The notes: generated by a model not told the origin, from the letters alone. Shown: positions 33,601-46,501, counted from the stretch's first letter. The stretch is 64,000 nt of DNA from Hydractinia symbiolongicarpus (GCF_029227915.1 NC_079888.1:19446001-19510000); one strand, 5' to 3'. Translations and numbers: made by a program.

Positions 33601-36600
33601 ATTATAGAGCTTAAAATTAGTTGCTACTTAGGCTGTCACTCATTGTTCCGCATGTAATAAAGAAAGAAAAATGTTTACTGCTATAACAAGTCTTACAAAA
33701 GATACATGACGTGTACTAGTCCCAATTACTGTTGATGTTTGCATTTTCTTTGCTGTTGCTTTTGTAGAATTGTTCTGAACTTTGATTAATGTTGATGTTA
33801 ACTTCATTGTTGTGGCATTGGTTGACATTGCTGTTGTTGTTATTGTTGCCGTTGCTGTTGTTATTGTTGTTGACATTTCAACCATTTTAGTACTGGTAGA
33901 TATTGTTGGTAGCGATTCTATCGGAATAAAAAATCCCATAAAAATAAAAAAATAAATGCTTCTAATAAAAAATGTAAATTAAGAAATTTAGGAAACTACT
34001 AAAATTTTCTGAACAGTAAGGACTCTCCAATGGTAGGCAAGCTAGATGGTAAACAAAAGGAAATGAATAAAGAAAAAAGGTCTGTGATGGTTAAGTTGAG
34101 TAAAAAAACATGCATGTTTATGATAATAAATTGCATTTTCTAATCACTTTATGCATTCACATTTTTTAAATTCGGTTTTTACCAAACAAAAACAGAAAAT
34201 GTAGTTGTGTCCGGCAAAGGACCTCACGGTACTTTAACAAAGGTTTTTTCAAAGTACTCAACCTCCTGTTACAGATCAATTCAAGATGAAAACATTCATA
34301 AATTTAAGAAAAAGGCATAGGATATGCAAAACAAAGACATAAAATTTGGGGTATAACGCAAAATTGGAACAACACAAGGTTTCGTTACCTGCCTCCATGC
34401 AGAGATGTATTGAAATTATTAGGAAATAAATAAAATAAAATATCATGTACATTTACCTATGCAACAATCTAATCTAACATGCAGATTAACTTGCTTTGTT
34501 ATGCTTCATGCAACTGTAAAAAAAGATCTAAACTTTGGAAATAAAAATACACGTAGCAAGAAAATGTTTTTCAGTCTTACAATAATCTTGTGTGACAAAG
34601 TTTCTTATTTCTGAAATAATATGGCTTTAAGACTTAATACAAGGTACAAATGTTGAATGATGTTTACGTACATGGAGTTCGCAGGTGAAAAGAAGACATT
34701 ACTAGTATTTCTTCAAATGAATACGTTTGAACAGAGTATACAATAAAAATTTTCAGACAAAAAGAATCTTGATGCATCACATACAGGGAAGTGTATAAAC
34801 ATCATGTGTATGTTTTTGTGTCTTTAAACAGGTTTCGCATTCGATACATGTTATTACTTTGGAACTGTCAAACAAATGCTTAAATTTCACATTTGTGTTA
34901 ATCCTTTTAATCATGCTACTGTACATAAAAATTATAACATAAATATATCACACAAGCTATCGTTTTTAGGGAGATGGTGGTACATAGACAAAAGCACAAA
35001 TAAATTGTTTTAGGTGGGATTTTAAGTGTGCTGTAGTGGTCAACTTCTCATATTATTGTGCACGTATCTACGTCTTTTTGTGTGTGCAAAAAGTGTGAGT
35101 GCTATCGCTCGCCTCTCTGGAAAAAAAACTCATTAGAAAAAGTTTGAAAATAAATTTTTATTTACAAAAATCTAAACTATAAATTTTATCTCCCCCAAAG
35201 AGTTCCAAAAGTAGCATACTGGGAACAAGATATTTGACAATAGACACCAGAAAGAAACGACATATGGAAATGAGATATCAAGAATCTACTGTAACTGAAA
35301 GAATATTAAAGAAATAATTACAAAAGACTCATACCATTCGTTGTGAAAGAACCAATTACTCGGAACATAAAGCACGTCTTCGCTGCAAATTTGGTATATT
35401 TGTTGACACATTGTATATCAAAATTTAAAAAGAAACCAGGTATGTCAGTTAGGTCGCACACAAAATGCTTGCACTAAAACAAATAAGAACATATAAAAAA
35501 CCCTGATATTTCCTCTGATCTACCACAGCTGAACATGAAAGAATTTACCATTATGCCTGTTAATCTTTTTCACAGGTCTGTTACCGCAGTCAAAGAAATT
35601 CTTAAGGCATTATTGTGTATGCACATTTTACTTTTACCTTCTTCTTTGCAACTGTAACTGCCTGTAATTTTGTTATATCATACAACTCGAACTTAAAATC
35701 TAAATTACAAGTCAAATGCGCTACTACTACACCATCTCTGCTAATTAGTTATGGACTCTTTTCTATAACATTTTCCTGAGAGTCCAAGATTTCTACAGAG
35801 TTCTGAGTACGCACCTTTAAACATTGGTCTTCTTTGTCAATCATAAGAGAAACATTTATGGGAACTTCCATGCCAGTTACAATGTCAATAGATTTTACAG
35901 CCTTTATTTCACAATCTTTATAGTGAGTCAGTGCCACCGGAAGTAATAATTTGCGGCAACTAAAGAACATGTACTGACGGGCGGTTAAAATCAACGATTT
36001 GGAATCATGAGAATGGTACATGCAATCTTTAACTGAAAAAACAAAAATAAAAATATCTACATTTTAGAATAATCAGGCTGGATAGGGGTTTATTTTAAGC
36101 ATATGTTAAGGATATTGCTCAGCCCAGGTGAATCCTTCTGATGGGTGTTCCTTTTGTTTTGGGTATCTTAATTAGACTGTGTCTGTATACACAATTTAAA
36201 ATTTAATTTACAACTAAACTGAAACTGTCTAAGTTGGCCTTGTGTAATCACACAAAAAATAAAAATGGGGAAGAAGTCTTGCAACGGTCACATTAAAGTC
36301 TGCTTGCCACAGGTACAAGTCCTCCGTGCTATAGGTCTCTCCAATTGATACCAGTTATATTGTAGATCTAGTAATATATTTATATTTTCGAGTGTATCAG
36401 TATTGAGACTACGTACCTTTCAAAATAGATTGCACGCCTTTATAACTTTTGCAACCATGTTTATATGAAAAAAACAAATCATCATAGTTGCACTTGCAGG
36501 TTCCACATTTTGTGCCTGATTCGCACACTGCATTATGCTCCAAGCAAAACCTCACATCATTTTTTGGATTGGTAAAATAATCTCTTGAATGATAAAAAGT

Positions 36601-36696
36601 GCCAACTGCTGGTTGTACAGGAGCCCTGCGGACTGTTAACAAGGAATCAGCAAGGACAACATAGAGAACTAGAAGGTATGCACAATAGGTTTTCAT
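27626..36696 (-). CDS. Gene D: putative Cys-rich type I receptor, long Thr-rich stalk
   Basis: Complete in-frame model of 486 residues. Exons: 36417-36696, 35815-36032, 35335-35473, 33697-33917, 32842-32987, 32052-32086, 30483-30536, 29995-30059, 27626-27928. Phases are 1,0,1,0,2,1,1,0, the same as gene B. Residues 1-93: signal peptide (MKTYCAYLLVLYVVLA) and Cys module (YFTN, EHNAVC, CKC, SYKHGCK). Residues 94-166: second module, ending DQCLK at a GTGCGT donor. Residues 167-212: third module with four Cys. Residues 213-286: mucin-like Thr/Ser-rich stalk of about 70 residues with likely O-glycosylation sites. Residues 287-334: TM helix rich in Val/Leu, then YKRKK. Tail: VYSEM (YxxM), a short acidic exon, then NPYYMP, EYTYI, NPMYDV and VYGI. 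The NPxY is in the last exon here, not in the 45-nt exon. Inferred surface signalling receptor; the family is not recognised. Confidence 0.75.
28394..29409. mobile_element. 1,016-bp non-autonomous TIR element
   Basis: Bounded by inverted TAAGGTGGCAGTAACCCTTT (28394 on) and its complement ending at 29409; about 20 bp match. There is no transposase ORF. It sits in the last intron of gene D. I could not find a clear target-site duplication. An ACTAG-family repeat (28481-28698) is nested inside, so this element is the older insertion. Confidence 0.6.
28481..28698 (+). mobile_element. ACTAG-family repeat nested in the TIR element
   Basis: ACTAGTCGTTGCCC, a perfect GTGGAAAAATCCAC core, GGGTTCGCCCGTCCC, CAGACAGACAGA, then CGGCTATTATTATAGAGAT. 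It is longer than the 19636 copy because of an internal duplication of the CCACGGGG segment. Confidence 0.6.
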
Positions 36697-39277
36697 ATCT
36701 ATGTGTCTAAAAAGAAAACACAATCATTAGAACCTTCTTTTTTTTAGTATAAAAACGGAACACAATCTCTCTAAAGTCTCTTTTATTCAATCATATTTTG
36801 TTGTACGATTATATAAATATTTTTTATATATATCATCATACAGAAAGGTGTATTTGATCATAATTTTTAAATTTTTAAAAACATGTTTTATGTTCTAACA
36901 TGTTTTAATAGCAGGTATTTACTTAATTATAATTTCATACGTAATATGAAATTTGATAAGAGTGATAAGAGTGGTTTAACTAGGATGATGTATTTTTGCG
37001 TATGATACCATTTAAGATGCTTAAACAATTTAGATTTTTCGTAAAATAATACATGATCTTCCACTCATGATGGGTTTGTGGACAAAAAAATAATTTTCTA
37101 ATTTTACCACATTTATAGATGGAGCTTTTTAATTGCACCAAATTATTGTTGTGAAAAAAATGGGAATTTGACCATGACTACATGTATTGATCCGTCCCAG
37201 GGCTTCAAAAATTTAAAGTCTTGGTACACGTCTTTTTGTGTACCTTGTAGGTTGATTAGGTGCACAAGCGTTTATCTCATATTATTGTGCACCTCAAAAC
37301 CTCAGAGACACATGCGTGTATGTCACTTGTGCATCTCACTGTGCACCTTGATATCAATTGTGTTAATTTTTGTTTGTAATAAAACGAATATAAGAATTCA
37401 TGAATTAAATTCCAATTAAAGAATCTCCACTCAGTAGTAAATCACATGGCTTGTCGCAATAGAAAATTGGTGCATGTGACCAGGATCATGCAAAATAGAA
37501 ATCTCATTTAAGCATTGAACTTTGAAGATTCACTCCCATTTTGAAAGCCACAAAAAAATGAGAGCGTCGATTTTTACATGTACAGTTTTTCATATCATAT
37601 CATATGTACTTAATATTTAAAGCCCCGTATCCACATTATTATTTAAGCAATTCGGGATTGTTATTAGTGTGAATAAGAGTAGCTGTTCAACATTAAAAAT
37701 TGACATGCTAAAATAAAATAAAAATTTCAATGTGAAAGTATTAGTGCTTCCCTGTGCTCCTTAAATAAAAATAAAATTTAAAATTAACATAAAAATACTA
37801 CAATTTAAGTATCACAAATGATAACATGTCAAAAATATATTTATACATAAATGTGAATTCGCTTTTTTTGTATAGTCAGAAAAACATGTATGTATTATAT
37901 TCTCTGCTAAAAAAAAAGGTACAATAATCGAATGTAATTTGTGCTGATAAAGAGGAAAAATATATGACTATTTTGATATAATGATAAACTGAAATATTTC
38001 TGAGCAGTTGGAAGTTAACTCACCGTTTGGCAAAAACTGAGATTTTTAAGCAACGTTGTTTATACTTTTCTGCGTAATGATTTATAAAACATTAACTACA
38101 ACTACGATTGTAAATATTAAAAATGTAAAGTATATAAAAATATGTTTTATAAAAATAAATAGGTCTAAAAAGTAAAAATATAAAACTAATTCTATCGTGC
38201 ATCGTGAGTATGTCTGGATTAAAAATACTACTAATAAGGTATTTAAGCCATGAAGCATAGTAAATGCACCTTTCCTATGTGCATCGTGAGTATGTCTGGA
38301 TTAAAAATACTACTAATAAGGTAATTAAGCCATGAAGCATAGTAAATGCACCTTTCCTATGTGCATCGTGAGTATGTCTGGATTAAAAATACTACTAATA
38401 AGGTAATTAAGCCATGAAGCATAGTAAATGCACCTTTATGGCTGCATGTCAAGAAATTTACAACTAGAGTAAGAAAACAATTAAAATCAAGAATTTATGG
38501 TATTGAAATTTTATAGTATTGGAATGACTTAAATTCATGCCGGAGCTTTTCAGTGTCCTTATATCTGGGGTGGGTTTATTCAATCTGTTCTTCATATCTT
38601 GGCAACCACAGTCGTTTTAAAATTGTCTTGTCTATTTACCAAATTAAGAACCTTTGTCCCCCATCCCAAACAAAGGATTCAATTTGGCTGGTTCTGCAAA
38701 ATAGACAAAATATGCTTCTTGTTTAAAATACTTACTTGTTTCATTTGGATACATAACAAAATATCATGTAAGTACGTGCTGAAAGAGATATAAGTTCTCT
38801 AGCAAAGTGCTCTAGCAAAGTCAGCAGTATAAAAATCATGCTTTTCGTTTAAAACCGTAATTCTTGCTTGAAATAAAACTCTTATAACTCAAATTGAAAT
38901 GACGACTTGACACTTGTATGGCATGTTTTTAGACCAATTTTAGCTGTTTTCAAAGAAGTCATTAAATGGCTTTTGATGCGCAAAAAACATGAAGAGCAAT
39001 TCAAATGATTGAAATTAAGCAAATAAGGTCTAAATGAAATGTTTACATGCGTTGTGTATTACACATTAAATATCACTCTGACCATAAAAACATTTAAACA
39101 TCATTTTGAGTTATGGCTCATATTTCATAAAAAAGAATCGATTAAATTCAACAGCTTGTGTAATGTGTAAAACTGCCACCCATGTCATACGTGTAACACT
39201 AAACTATAATTTTTTTGCAACTTTTAAAAATCGGATATTAATATAATAAAAATAAACATTTTATAAAATAATAGCAA
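36697..39277. other. Spacer between genes E and D
   Basis: Contains the leader acceptor of gene D (TTTCTTTTTAG about 12 bases before the ATG), AT-rich DNA and the 82-bp triple repeat. I see no coding exon of the family. The plus-strand frame at 37168-37419 has no supporting signal. Confidence 0.5.
38199..38438. repeat. Three tandem 82-bp units
   Basis: GCATCGTGAGTATGTCTGG recurs at 38199, 38281 and 38363 with nearly identical following sequence. High identity suggests recent expansion. It is non-coding, in the 3' flank of gene E. Confidence 0.9.
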
Positions 39278-42200
39278 TTAAATGGCATGCTCAGGGCATG
39301 ACATATCAACATAATTATCTTGCGTTGTTGATGCTTTATAAATTATATTATCTGCAGCTTTTTCCATCCTCTTGTCTCTTAGTTTTTGTTTATACCTGAA
39401 ACTTGAAGTAATTTCACCACCAGATAGATACAACGGGTTTTCCTCTGACTGCTCTTGTGATGCTGAATAAGCATACTCGTAATCAAGCTGAGTACTCTCT
39501 GTTGTTAAACCAAGAGCAATATTTGGCTCTGTATATATATGTTCTCTTGAAGTTTCTAGATTACCCTTTAGTAGCTTGTTTTTACTTTCTGGAGCAACCT
39601 TTATGTAATTACTTGGCAATGAGCCCTAAAATAATTGATTTACATACAGTTGAGATCAGTTTGACTAAACAGAACAGAACATTAGTTTAAAAAAATGCAA
39701 AAGCCAGCTCCAATAAAAAAAACAACCCTTTATTTCCTTGCAAACATAGTGGACCCCTTTCGGCTTTGCAACCCTGTTATACTGATGATATTCAAATGTT
39801 AATCTTGAGAATTTTTATACACTAGTTTTCAGATGGTGGAAAACTCTACCCCTCAGCACGAATACCAATTTAACAGTGATTTTAAAAAAATACAGGTATT
39901 AGTATGAGACTAATGATTAGCCTTTCAAAAAATCCAAGGAGTTTCTCCTTTCACCAAAGTCGATAAAATAATTGCTAACTGCTATTTTGTGTGTTTGTAG
40001 CAAGACTATGAAATCATAGAGACAAAACAGAAAACAGGGCTCCGAGGTTATTTTTGTTGTGCATTCATTTTGTGGTAGAAAAGTGGGGGACGTTTTAAAT
40101 TGAATGATCTGAAAGTTCAGCTACACTTTAACAAAATTTTTAAAGAAAAAAAATTATACCGCCCTTAGGTTTCTTTTTTACAGGCATAAAGAGAAAATCC
40201 ATTAAATTTGGACCTGCTATGGTTTCCAATTATTTTGTCAAATGAAGAAATTATCTACAATTATATCCATGATAAAATGTCTATTCCGCCTGTAAGTGCA
40301 GTTTTGCAGACTTGCTTCATCCGTGTGCCGTCAGCGTTCACCTTTGCATTAGTTAAGAACCACATGGCTGGATTTCTTGTGCAAGACCTGGTTACCAACG
40401 ATGAAGGGGCCAGGTAAAAGAGATTTATGTCTACGTAGTTCTTTTAACTAAGTCAGGAGATGGTGAATTAGCTAGGATGGCCAGGTTGGCTATGAAAAGG
40501 CTTGCTCGTGGATTAAAAGGACAATAATTTCTGAGATCTAAAAGTGTCCGACCACGACGGAAATCTATCGGACGTCTTGTCTGACGAGTCTCCAAAAATT
40601 ATTTCAAGGGCTACCATCGCACATTGCTACCATTGCTACAAAATGGATTTTAGAGGTTGATTTTGAAAACTCAATATTATTTTTTCAGGTGCACGATTAA
40701 TCACACGCCTGAAACGCTTTAGGCGTGTGCCAAGGCATGCGCGTGCGATCGCACGCCTCTCCTGAAAAAGACTGAGAACTTGAGTGATATTTTACTGCAT
40801 TTTTTTCTAATTTACTGTTGATACATCTACATCAGTGCTAGAAATCACTAAACATGTTAGGAAAACATTGTTGTACCTTATTTATTGTATCATCATTTCT
40901 TTTCAAATGTTCATCTGTTACATATATATTCCTTTTTCGTATAAGCTCTAAACACAATAATGAACACAAAAATAATGCTTAAAATACTGTCACACGCATA
41001 CACAAATAAGTATGCCTTATTGTGAAGCTATGTTTTGTTTAGTTGGGCAGAAATTCAGCACAAATGGAAACCGCCTTTGTAGCCCGTTCTAAAAATAATT
41101 GCATCAGGTATAATAAATCCTATTGGTTTTGTACCTGTTAATGTCTTTTATATGCGAGTTGATAAAGCATTAACAAGCAGATATATATATATGTATTATA
41201 ATGATGTGTGGATAGTTAAAAGCAATGTGTTGAAAGTCATGGTAAGGATCAGCAAAATCATTTTAAAAAAAACTTAAAATTTCTATGGTTTTTACAGAAT
41301 AACCTTTGTCATTGAATAAAATATCTAGACATCTGTTGCTGCAACTCTAACAGTGTTTGGCACTGAAGTAAAAAAAAATAATTATCCTATATACTGGCCC
41401 ACAGTAAGGGTGACATTGGGCCACTCATGACATCTCAAAGTAGGGGTGTCACAACTTAATAGTTAATAAATTGCATGTTGACATTTCAGCCTTATTAAAG
41501 TCAGAAAGAGCAATAACCAACCCTTCTAAAATCCGCTATGGCTTACAATATTTACATTTACATCACCATACTACTAATGCAACCTCAAAATTTATCTGTT
41601 CACTGTTGTTGCAATTAATCCTTGGAAAAAAAATCTTTCATTGTTCAAAAAATCTGATTCAACTATTTTGATTTGCCTAAGAATTGCAGTCATTAAATGA
41701 AGGCTGATTGTGAATGTGTGATCACTTTTGCATACAAAGGTGGTAGACAAAAGAGTGTGGTTGACAATAGAGCGTCCACTATCTTCTTAAATTTGCTTTT
41801 TCCAGTTTCATTCTGTTCTTGTTTCTTTTAATGTGGAAAACTTAAATGAAAACTTCTGCTACATTGGTCTAAGTAGATTCCGGACCTTGAGAAGATGAAA
41901 CTGTGATCTTTTCCTGTATGAAGGTCAGCAAAATGCTTTTATTTTTAATTTGAAGTATATATTTTTACATTATCTTTTGTAAATGTGTAGTACTGTTTTG
42001 ATTTGACAGGGTATTTACTATATATTATTTGTTCATTTGTTTATCAATTTAATTTCAATATTTATTTATTTATTTTCTTTAACTTTGATGCAGTAAACTC
42101 ATGTTTAGCAGCACAAAGCTCATAATTGGGTAAGAAAGTGTAAAGACGAGATAGTTCCTAGGGCAAAGCCCAGAGGCAGACCAAGAAAGACTTGGCAGGA

Positions 42201-43262
42201 GGTTATAAGGACAGACTTGATACAGAGGAAGTTGAGTTTAGATCTAACACAGTCTAGATCAGATTGGAAGAGGGTCATTAATATACCCCGTCCAACCCAT
42301 GCTAGCATGGAAAACGGACTGAATGATGATGATGATGAAAGCTCAGTTTGAAGTACTTTCAATTCCCTTTAACTTTTAGAGGGAGGGGGTGTTAATTGGA
42401 GAAGCGTTAAATAAAGACTAAGTGTTTATTAATAAAAAAACTAAAAAAAAAATGAATTCCTTAAAATATATTCTTTTAATAATTTAATTTTATTCTCTTT
42501 CTTTGTGAAATTTTAATTTATGTGACACCAGGTGTTTGGAACTTGTAATAAACATGAAAATAGAAAGCATGTTTATAGTACAATATCTTACTGTGCAGAA
42601 TTACCAAGCTTACTTACCAACTGAATGGTCTGCAACAAGATGACCGCATTTTGTCAGTCTTCGCCTACAGCAAATAATAAATGTTATACGTAATTGCTAA
42701 AACCGTAATGTTTTGATAACCATAGCGCAAAGTGGTAATCACCTTTTTCGCCTTTTCTGGACCCGCAACAGAAAAACAACAAGAACTGATATGCAGATTA
42801 CAACAATCACTGTGATAACTATAATCACAACTATGTTTCCTTTACCATCATCTTTGTCATTATTCGTTGTGGTCTCCTATATGAAAAATAGAAATACTCT
42901 TTACATGGATTGTAAGGTATTGCAATAAAAAACGGAATGCTGTACTTATTAATAATGCTAAAAAAAATTGGTGCTATAAGTAAACCATTTCAGTAATACT
43001 GAAGATATATGATTAAAAATATTTTTAAAAAAGGATATAAAAGGATCAATAAAAAACAAAATAATAAAAAAAATAAAATAAAAAGTATATAGATGTAAAC
43101 AATGGATGAGAAAGAAATTTTACTGCTAGAGATCTAGTCAATGAAATAGGGATATATGTCACCCCCCATGGAGGGATTTGATTCGATTGAATAAAGAGGA
43201 ACACAGTAAACAGTAGATACATACTCACAGTTGTATTTCTGTTCATAACAGTGCAAGGTAAA
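39278..43262 (-). CDS. Gene E: receptor family member, 5' part missing
   Basis: Exons: tentative stalk end 43229-43262, transmembrane 42743-42876, 42618-42664, 40877-40947, 39278-39625 (stop). From the TM exon onward the phases (0,2,1,0) agree with the family. The TM exon reads ETTTNNDKDDGK... followed by a Val/Ile helix and a basic RVQKRRKR stop-transfer. The next exon has CGHLVAD, like CAHYVVD in gene C. Tail: NIYVTDEHL, then in the last exon SNYIKV, HIYTEP, DYEYAY, NPLYLS (NPxY), NIIYKAS and NYVDM (a YxxM PI3K-type motif). The separate 45-nt NPxY exon was not found. No signal-peptide exon or Cys modules are visible upstream to 64000. An RTE LINE lies about 0.7 kb upstream. The gene is either a 5'-truncated relic or has far-off or strongly diverged exons. 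Confidence 0.55.
42124..42340 (+). mobile_element. RTE LINE 3'-end fragment
   Basis: About 215 bp matching the 3' end of the element at 43974-44774 (AAGAAAGTGTAGAGAC..., ATATACCCCGTCCAACCC, GAAAACGGAC) with a (GATGAT)n tail. It is a 5'-truncated insertion in an intron of gene E, antisense to the gene. Confidence 0.8.
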
Positions 43263-43499
43263 CTAAAGGAAGATGCAAAATATTTAACAAAATAAAATGA
43301 TAGCAAGCATACAGGCACATCTAACATATGTATCAGGTATTTTTTCCAACTCTGTGTGGGCAGAATAGAAAATTGAAAGCATCTATCCAATTAATAGAAG
43401 AGTAATTTTTGAGAACATATTTAAACCAGTAACAGCAATTTTCAGATACTCAGAAACTAATGACAGAAGGCTTCAAACCCTCTGTACCTTAAAAACTAA

Positions 43500-43620
43500 C
43501 TTAGAAAATTTAGGTAGCTCAGTTAGTAGAGACTCACATTAAAAAGGTCAAGACTTCCATAGCTCTAAAATCACCTTTGTGGTCCCTCAATTGGTATAAC
43601 CCCTGAATTTAGGGGGACTA
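43500..43620 (+). mobile_element. Possible tRNA-headed SINE fragment
   Basis: GGTAGCTCAGTTAGTAGAG strongly resembles a tRNA A-box region, but a matching B box is poor. No second copy was seen. Low confidence. Confidence 0.3.
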
Positions 43621-43973
43621 CTTTTTAATCTCAACAAAACACTACACAAAAGATTCTTAAGCTATCGTAAGAAGCTATAGTTGTTAAAAAAAATTTATAA
43701 TTGTTAAAAAAAAGTTTAACGCACATGATCCCTCTCTCAAAGACTTTAAGTCTTTTTAGAAAAAGTGTTACTCTTCTGAACGTCTCATTTTTAATTTTTT
43801 TAACAAAACTTTGAAATAACTTTTAACCCTACTAACAGGTCTTTGTGGAAAAAAAGTATTTGTTTTTCATAAAATTGTTTCAAATCATATGGAAATCATT
43901 CATTATTTTCTGATTCATTTAAAATTGTTTCAATAAAAAACAAATTGAAAATCATTTCATTATTTTATTTCAG

Positions 43974-44774
43974 CTTTGTTTGTTCCAGGGCGTGGCACTA
44001 CAGATGCAATATTTTTACTCAGACAGCTTCAGGAAAAGTATTTAGGAAAGAGAAAGAATCTCTATTTTGCCTTTGTAGATTTAGAGAAATCTTTTGATAG
44101 AGTGCCACGTAAAGTTATTTGGTGGGCTATGAGAAAATTAAGTATGGGTGAGTGGCTAGTTTCGATTGTACAGTCTATGTACAGCAATTCTAGAAGTTGT
44201 GTTAGGATTAACGATTCACTTAGTGATGAATTTAGTGTAAATGTTGGTGTACATCTTTGTTGACTAGCAGAGTCTTGTCAATTGGGGTAAAAGTTAGGTT
44301 GCATGAGGCCTGTGTAAGAAGTGTTATGTTGTACGGTAGTGAGACATGGGCAGTGAAGCAGGAAGATCTTAACCGTTTAGAAAGGAATGATATGAGAATG
44401 GTTAGGTGGATGTGTAACGCCATTCTGAGAGACAGAAAGAGTTCAGATGAGCTAAGAAGCAGGCTAAATATCCGTAGAATTAAAGATGTTATCCAGATAA
44501 AAAGATTGAATTGGCTGGGGCACTTGGAAAGAATGGAGGAGGATAATTGGGTAAGAAAGTGTAGAGACTTGATAGTTCCTGGGGCAAAGCCCAGGGACAG
44601 ACCTAGAAAGACTTGGCAGGAGGTTATAAGAATAGACTTGATACAGAGGAAGTTGAGTTTAGATCTAACACAGTCTACATCAGATTGGAAGAGGGTCATT
44701 AATATACCCCGTCCAACCCATGCTAGCGTGGAAAACGGACGTTAAGCCAAGAATGATGAATGATGATGATGATG
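43974..44774 (+). mobile_element. RTE-clade LINE, internally deleted and 5'-truncated
   Basis: The first part encodes reverse transcriptase palm sequence (FVPGRGTTDAIFLLRQLQ, FAFVDLEKSFDRVPR, SVNVGVH). At about 44262 it jumps to the C-terminal segment (LTSRVLSIG..., RRIKDVIQIKRLNWLGHLER, IVPGAKPRDRPRKTWQE). The ADD catalytic box and the zinc-finger-like segment seen in the 60558-62345 copy are missing, so this copy is dead. It ends with a (GATGAT)n microsatellite, as RTE elements often do. Confidence 0.85.
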
Positions 44775-44892
44775 AATAGTGATAAAATATTTCCTTAAAA
44801 AAACAACAAAAAGAGATAAAAAAAAAATTATATACAAAAATTCACTCTTTCAGTTTCCTTTGTCTAACACTTTCCTCAGTAAAATTTAACAG

Positions 44893-45169
44893 ATGTCTCA
44901 GACAGTTTCATTTACATCATCGAAGATAGAGAAATGTTTAATGTTGGAAAAAACAGAAGTGAAAAAATTATTAGCAAATCAAGAAGTAGTAGATTTCAAG
45001 CCACATTGTTACATCAAGGAGGTTGTTGAATTCATCGATACAATAGTGACTTTTATTTCCATATATTGTTTTATGTTATATTTAGAACAAGAAAAATGGC
45101 ACAGAAAGAATTGTAGGGTGTTTAAAGAAAGATCGGCCAATAATACCTGGCAAAAAGAGTGAGGATTGG
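44893..45169 (+). CDS. Two plus-strand exons of an unrecognised gene
   Basis: Exon 44893-45021 (or to 45045) starts with ATG right after a TTTAACAG acceptor-like site and reads MSQTVSFTSSKIEK...FKPHCYIKE. Exon 45086-45169 reads NKKNGTERIVGCLKKDRP... and ends at TGG followed by GTTAGT. Both alternatives keep phase 0. The low-complexity-free, Lys-rich composition and splice sites suggest real coding sequence. I do not recognise the product. It may join the exons at 59402-63884, but nothing here proves it. Confidence 0.35.
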
Positions 45170-45762
45170 GTTAGTATGCTTACCATGTGCGTACAGAGCG
45201 CTGTGACATAATTTTTCATTATATAGGCTCGCTGAGATACTTGCGTACCTGCTAGGTGGTTCCATCAGCAGTGTTTGCACCAATCATTGCAAGTGATACA
45301 GTACAATCCGAATGTAACTTTCCGCGTACGCGAAACTCGCATAAATATTTACTTTCATAAAAGACTATTGCCTTTTAGAGAAAATAATTAAACGGCAAGA
45401 AATTGAAAAGATCAGGGAAACTCATTGTATAAATAACAATAACCTGCGTGTGTGGCCATGTTGAGAATATTTTCGGCGCAAAGTCCTTAGAATTTGTAAG
45501 CAAAAGCAATTAAAAACATAAAAATAAACTTAAAAATAAAATAAATAAACTGTACTATTATAATTTTTATCTCGAAGGAAGATTTAAAATATCTTATATT
45601 TTTAGAACACAATTTCAATACATCGTTCATTACATACATTGCTTTAAATTTTTTTTAAAACTGTAACTTGCGTCAGTAATGGTGACGCCGATCTGAAAAG
45701 ACTCGAAAAAAAAACAAGATACGCGCTATTGTTGTAACTCCCTCCTTTGTTATGATTATTAT

Positions 45763-46345
45763 ATTACTAGTCGATAAAGCCTGTGGAAAAATCCACTGAG
45801 GCAGGATAAAATTGAAAAATAAGCGTCATATGAATTTTGATGACGTCAGCAACCCATCTGCAAAAAAAATTAAAACCTTGTTTTTACGTTGCCTCTATTG
45901 TGCGGAGTTTAAAGCGCTGATCAAGAAAATGTATGTAATCATGTGCTTTTGATGAATGGTTAATGAGATATAAGGGTTTAAAAATTTTGCTGACGTCAGC
46001 AGTCCCTAATAAAAGTACAAAAAAATTGTATACCCGTTGCCTTCATCTTATAAATCTTGAAACGCTGATCAATAAAATGTATAGCATCATGTACTTTTGA
46101 CAAACAGTTACAGAAATATTGTAGTTTAAAGTTTTTTTGATGACGTAATAAACCTGTGCATTCCGAAACGGATTTGGGGACCTAGGTTTGAAAAATTTAC
46201 CCAAATTGGTCCCGGGTGGTCCCTAGTAACCCACGCGGTGAAAAAACATTGACGTCACCACCTTGTTTCCAAGTTATTTGACCTCAAAGTTTGAATTGCA
46301 CTGTAATGGCTTCATCAATTCATTATAGGATATTGACGTTAAAGT
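45763..46345 (+). mobile_element. Non-autonomous repeat, long ACTAG/TGACGTCA family
   Basis: Colinear with 7467-8085: ACTAGTCGATAAAGCC, GTGGAAAAATCCACTGAGG, TGACGTCAGCAACCCATCTG, AAAGCGCTGATCAAG, CCTAGTAACCCACGCGG. It has two TGACGTCA sites and no ORF. Confidence 0.6.
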
Positions 46346-46501
46346 AGTGTTATTTACGTCGCGCTGTAACGTTAAAAAAATTAACATACTAGACATGCAT
46401 TTTGCGGCAACATCAAAGGAAAATGAACACATCTACTTTGCCTGTTACAGAGACACAGAACTGGCGTATTATTATATAGATATCATATATCATATAATAG
46501 T

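Noticed and set aside
33640-33939. Stand-alone Thr-rich secreted protein
   Set aside because: The frame lacks a convincing start. An acceptor (CCGATAG) and donor (GTAAGA) with phases 1 and 0 make it the stalk exon of gene D.
35749-35814. Extension of gene D exon 2 to a TAA stop
   Set aside because: A good AAG|GTGCGT donor at 35815 gives the same ending (QCLK/ECLK/QCIQ) and phase as exon 2 of B and C.
40208-40417. Plus-strand ORF of 69 residues in gene E
   Set aside because: It is intronic, with no splice signals or similarity to other exons; it may be a decayed repeat fragment but cannot be supported.
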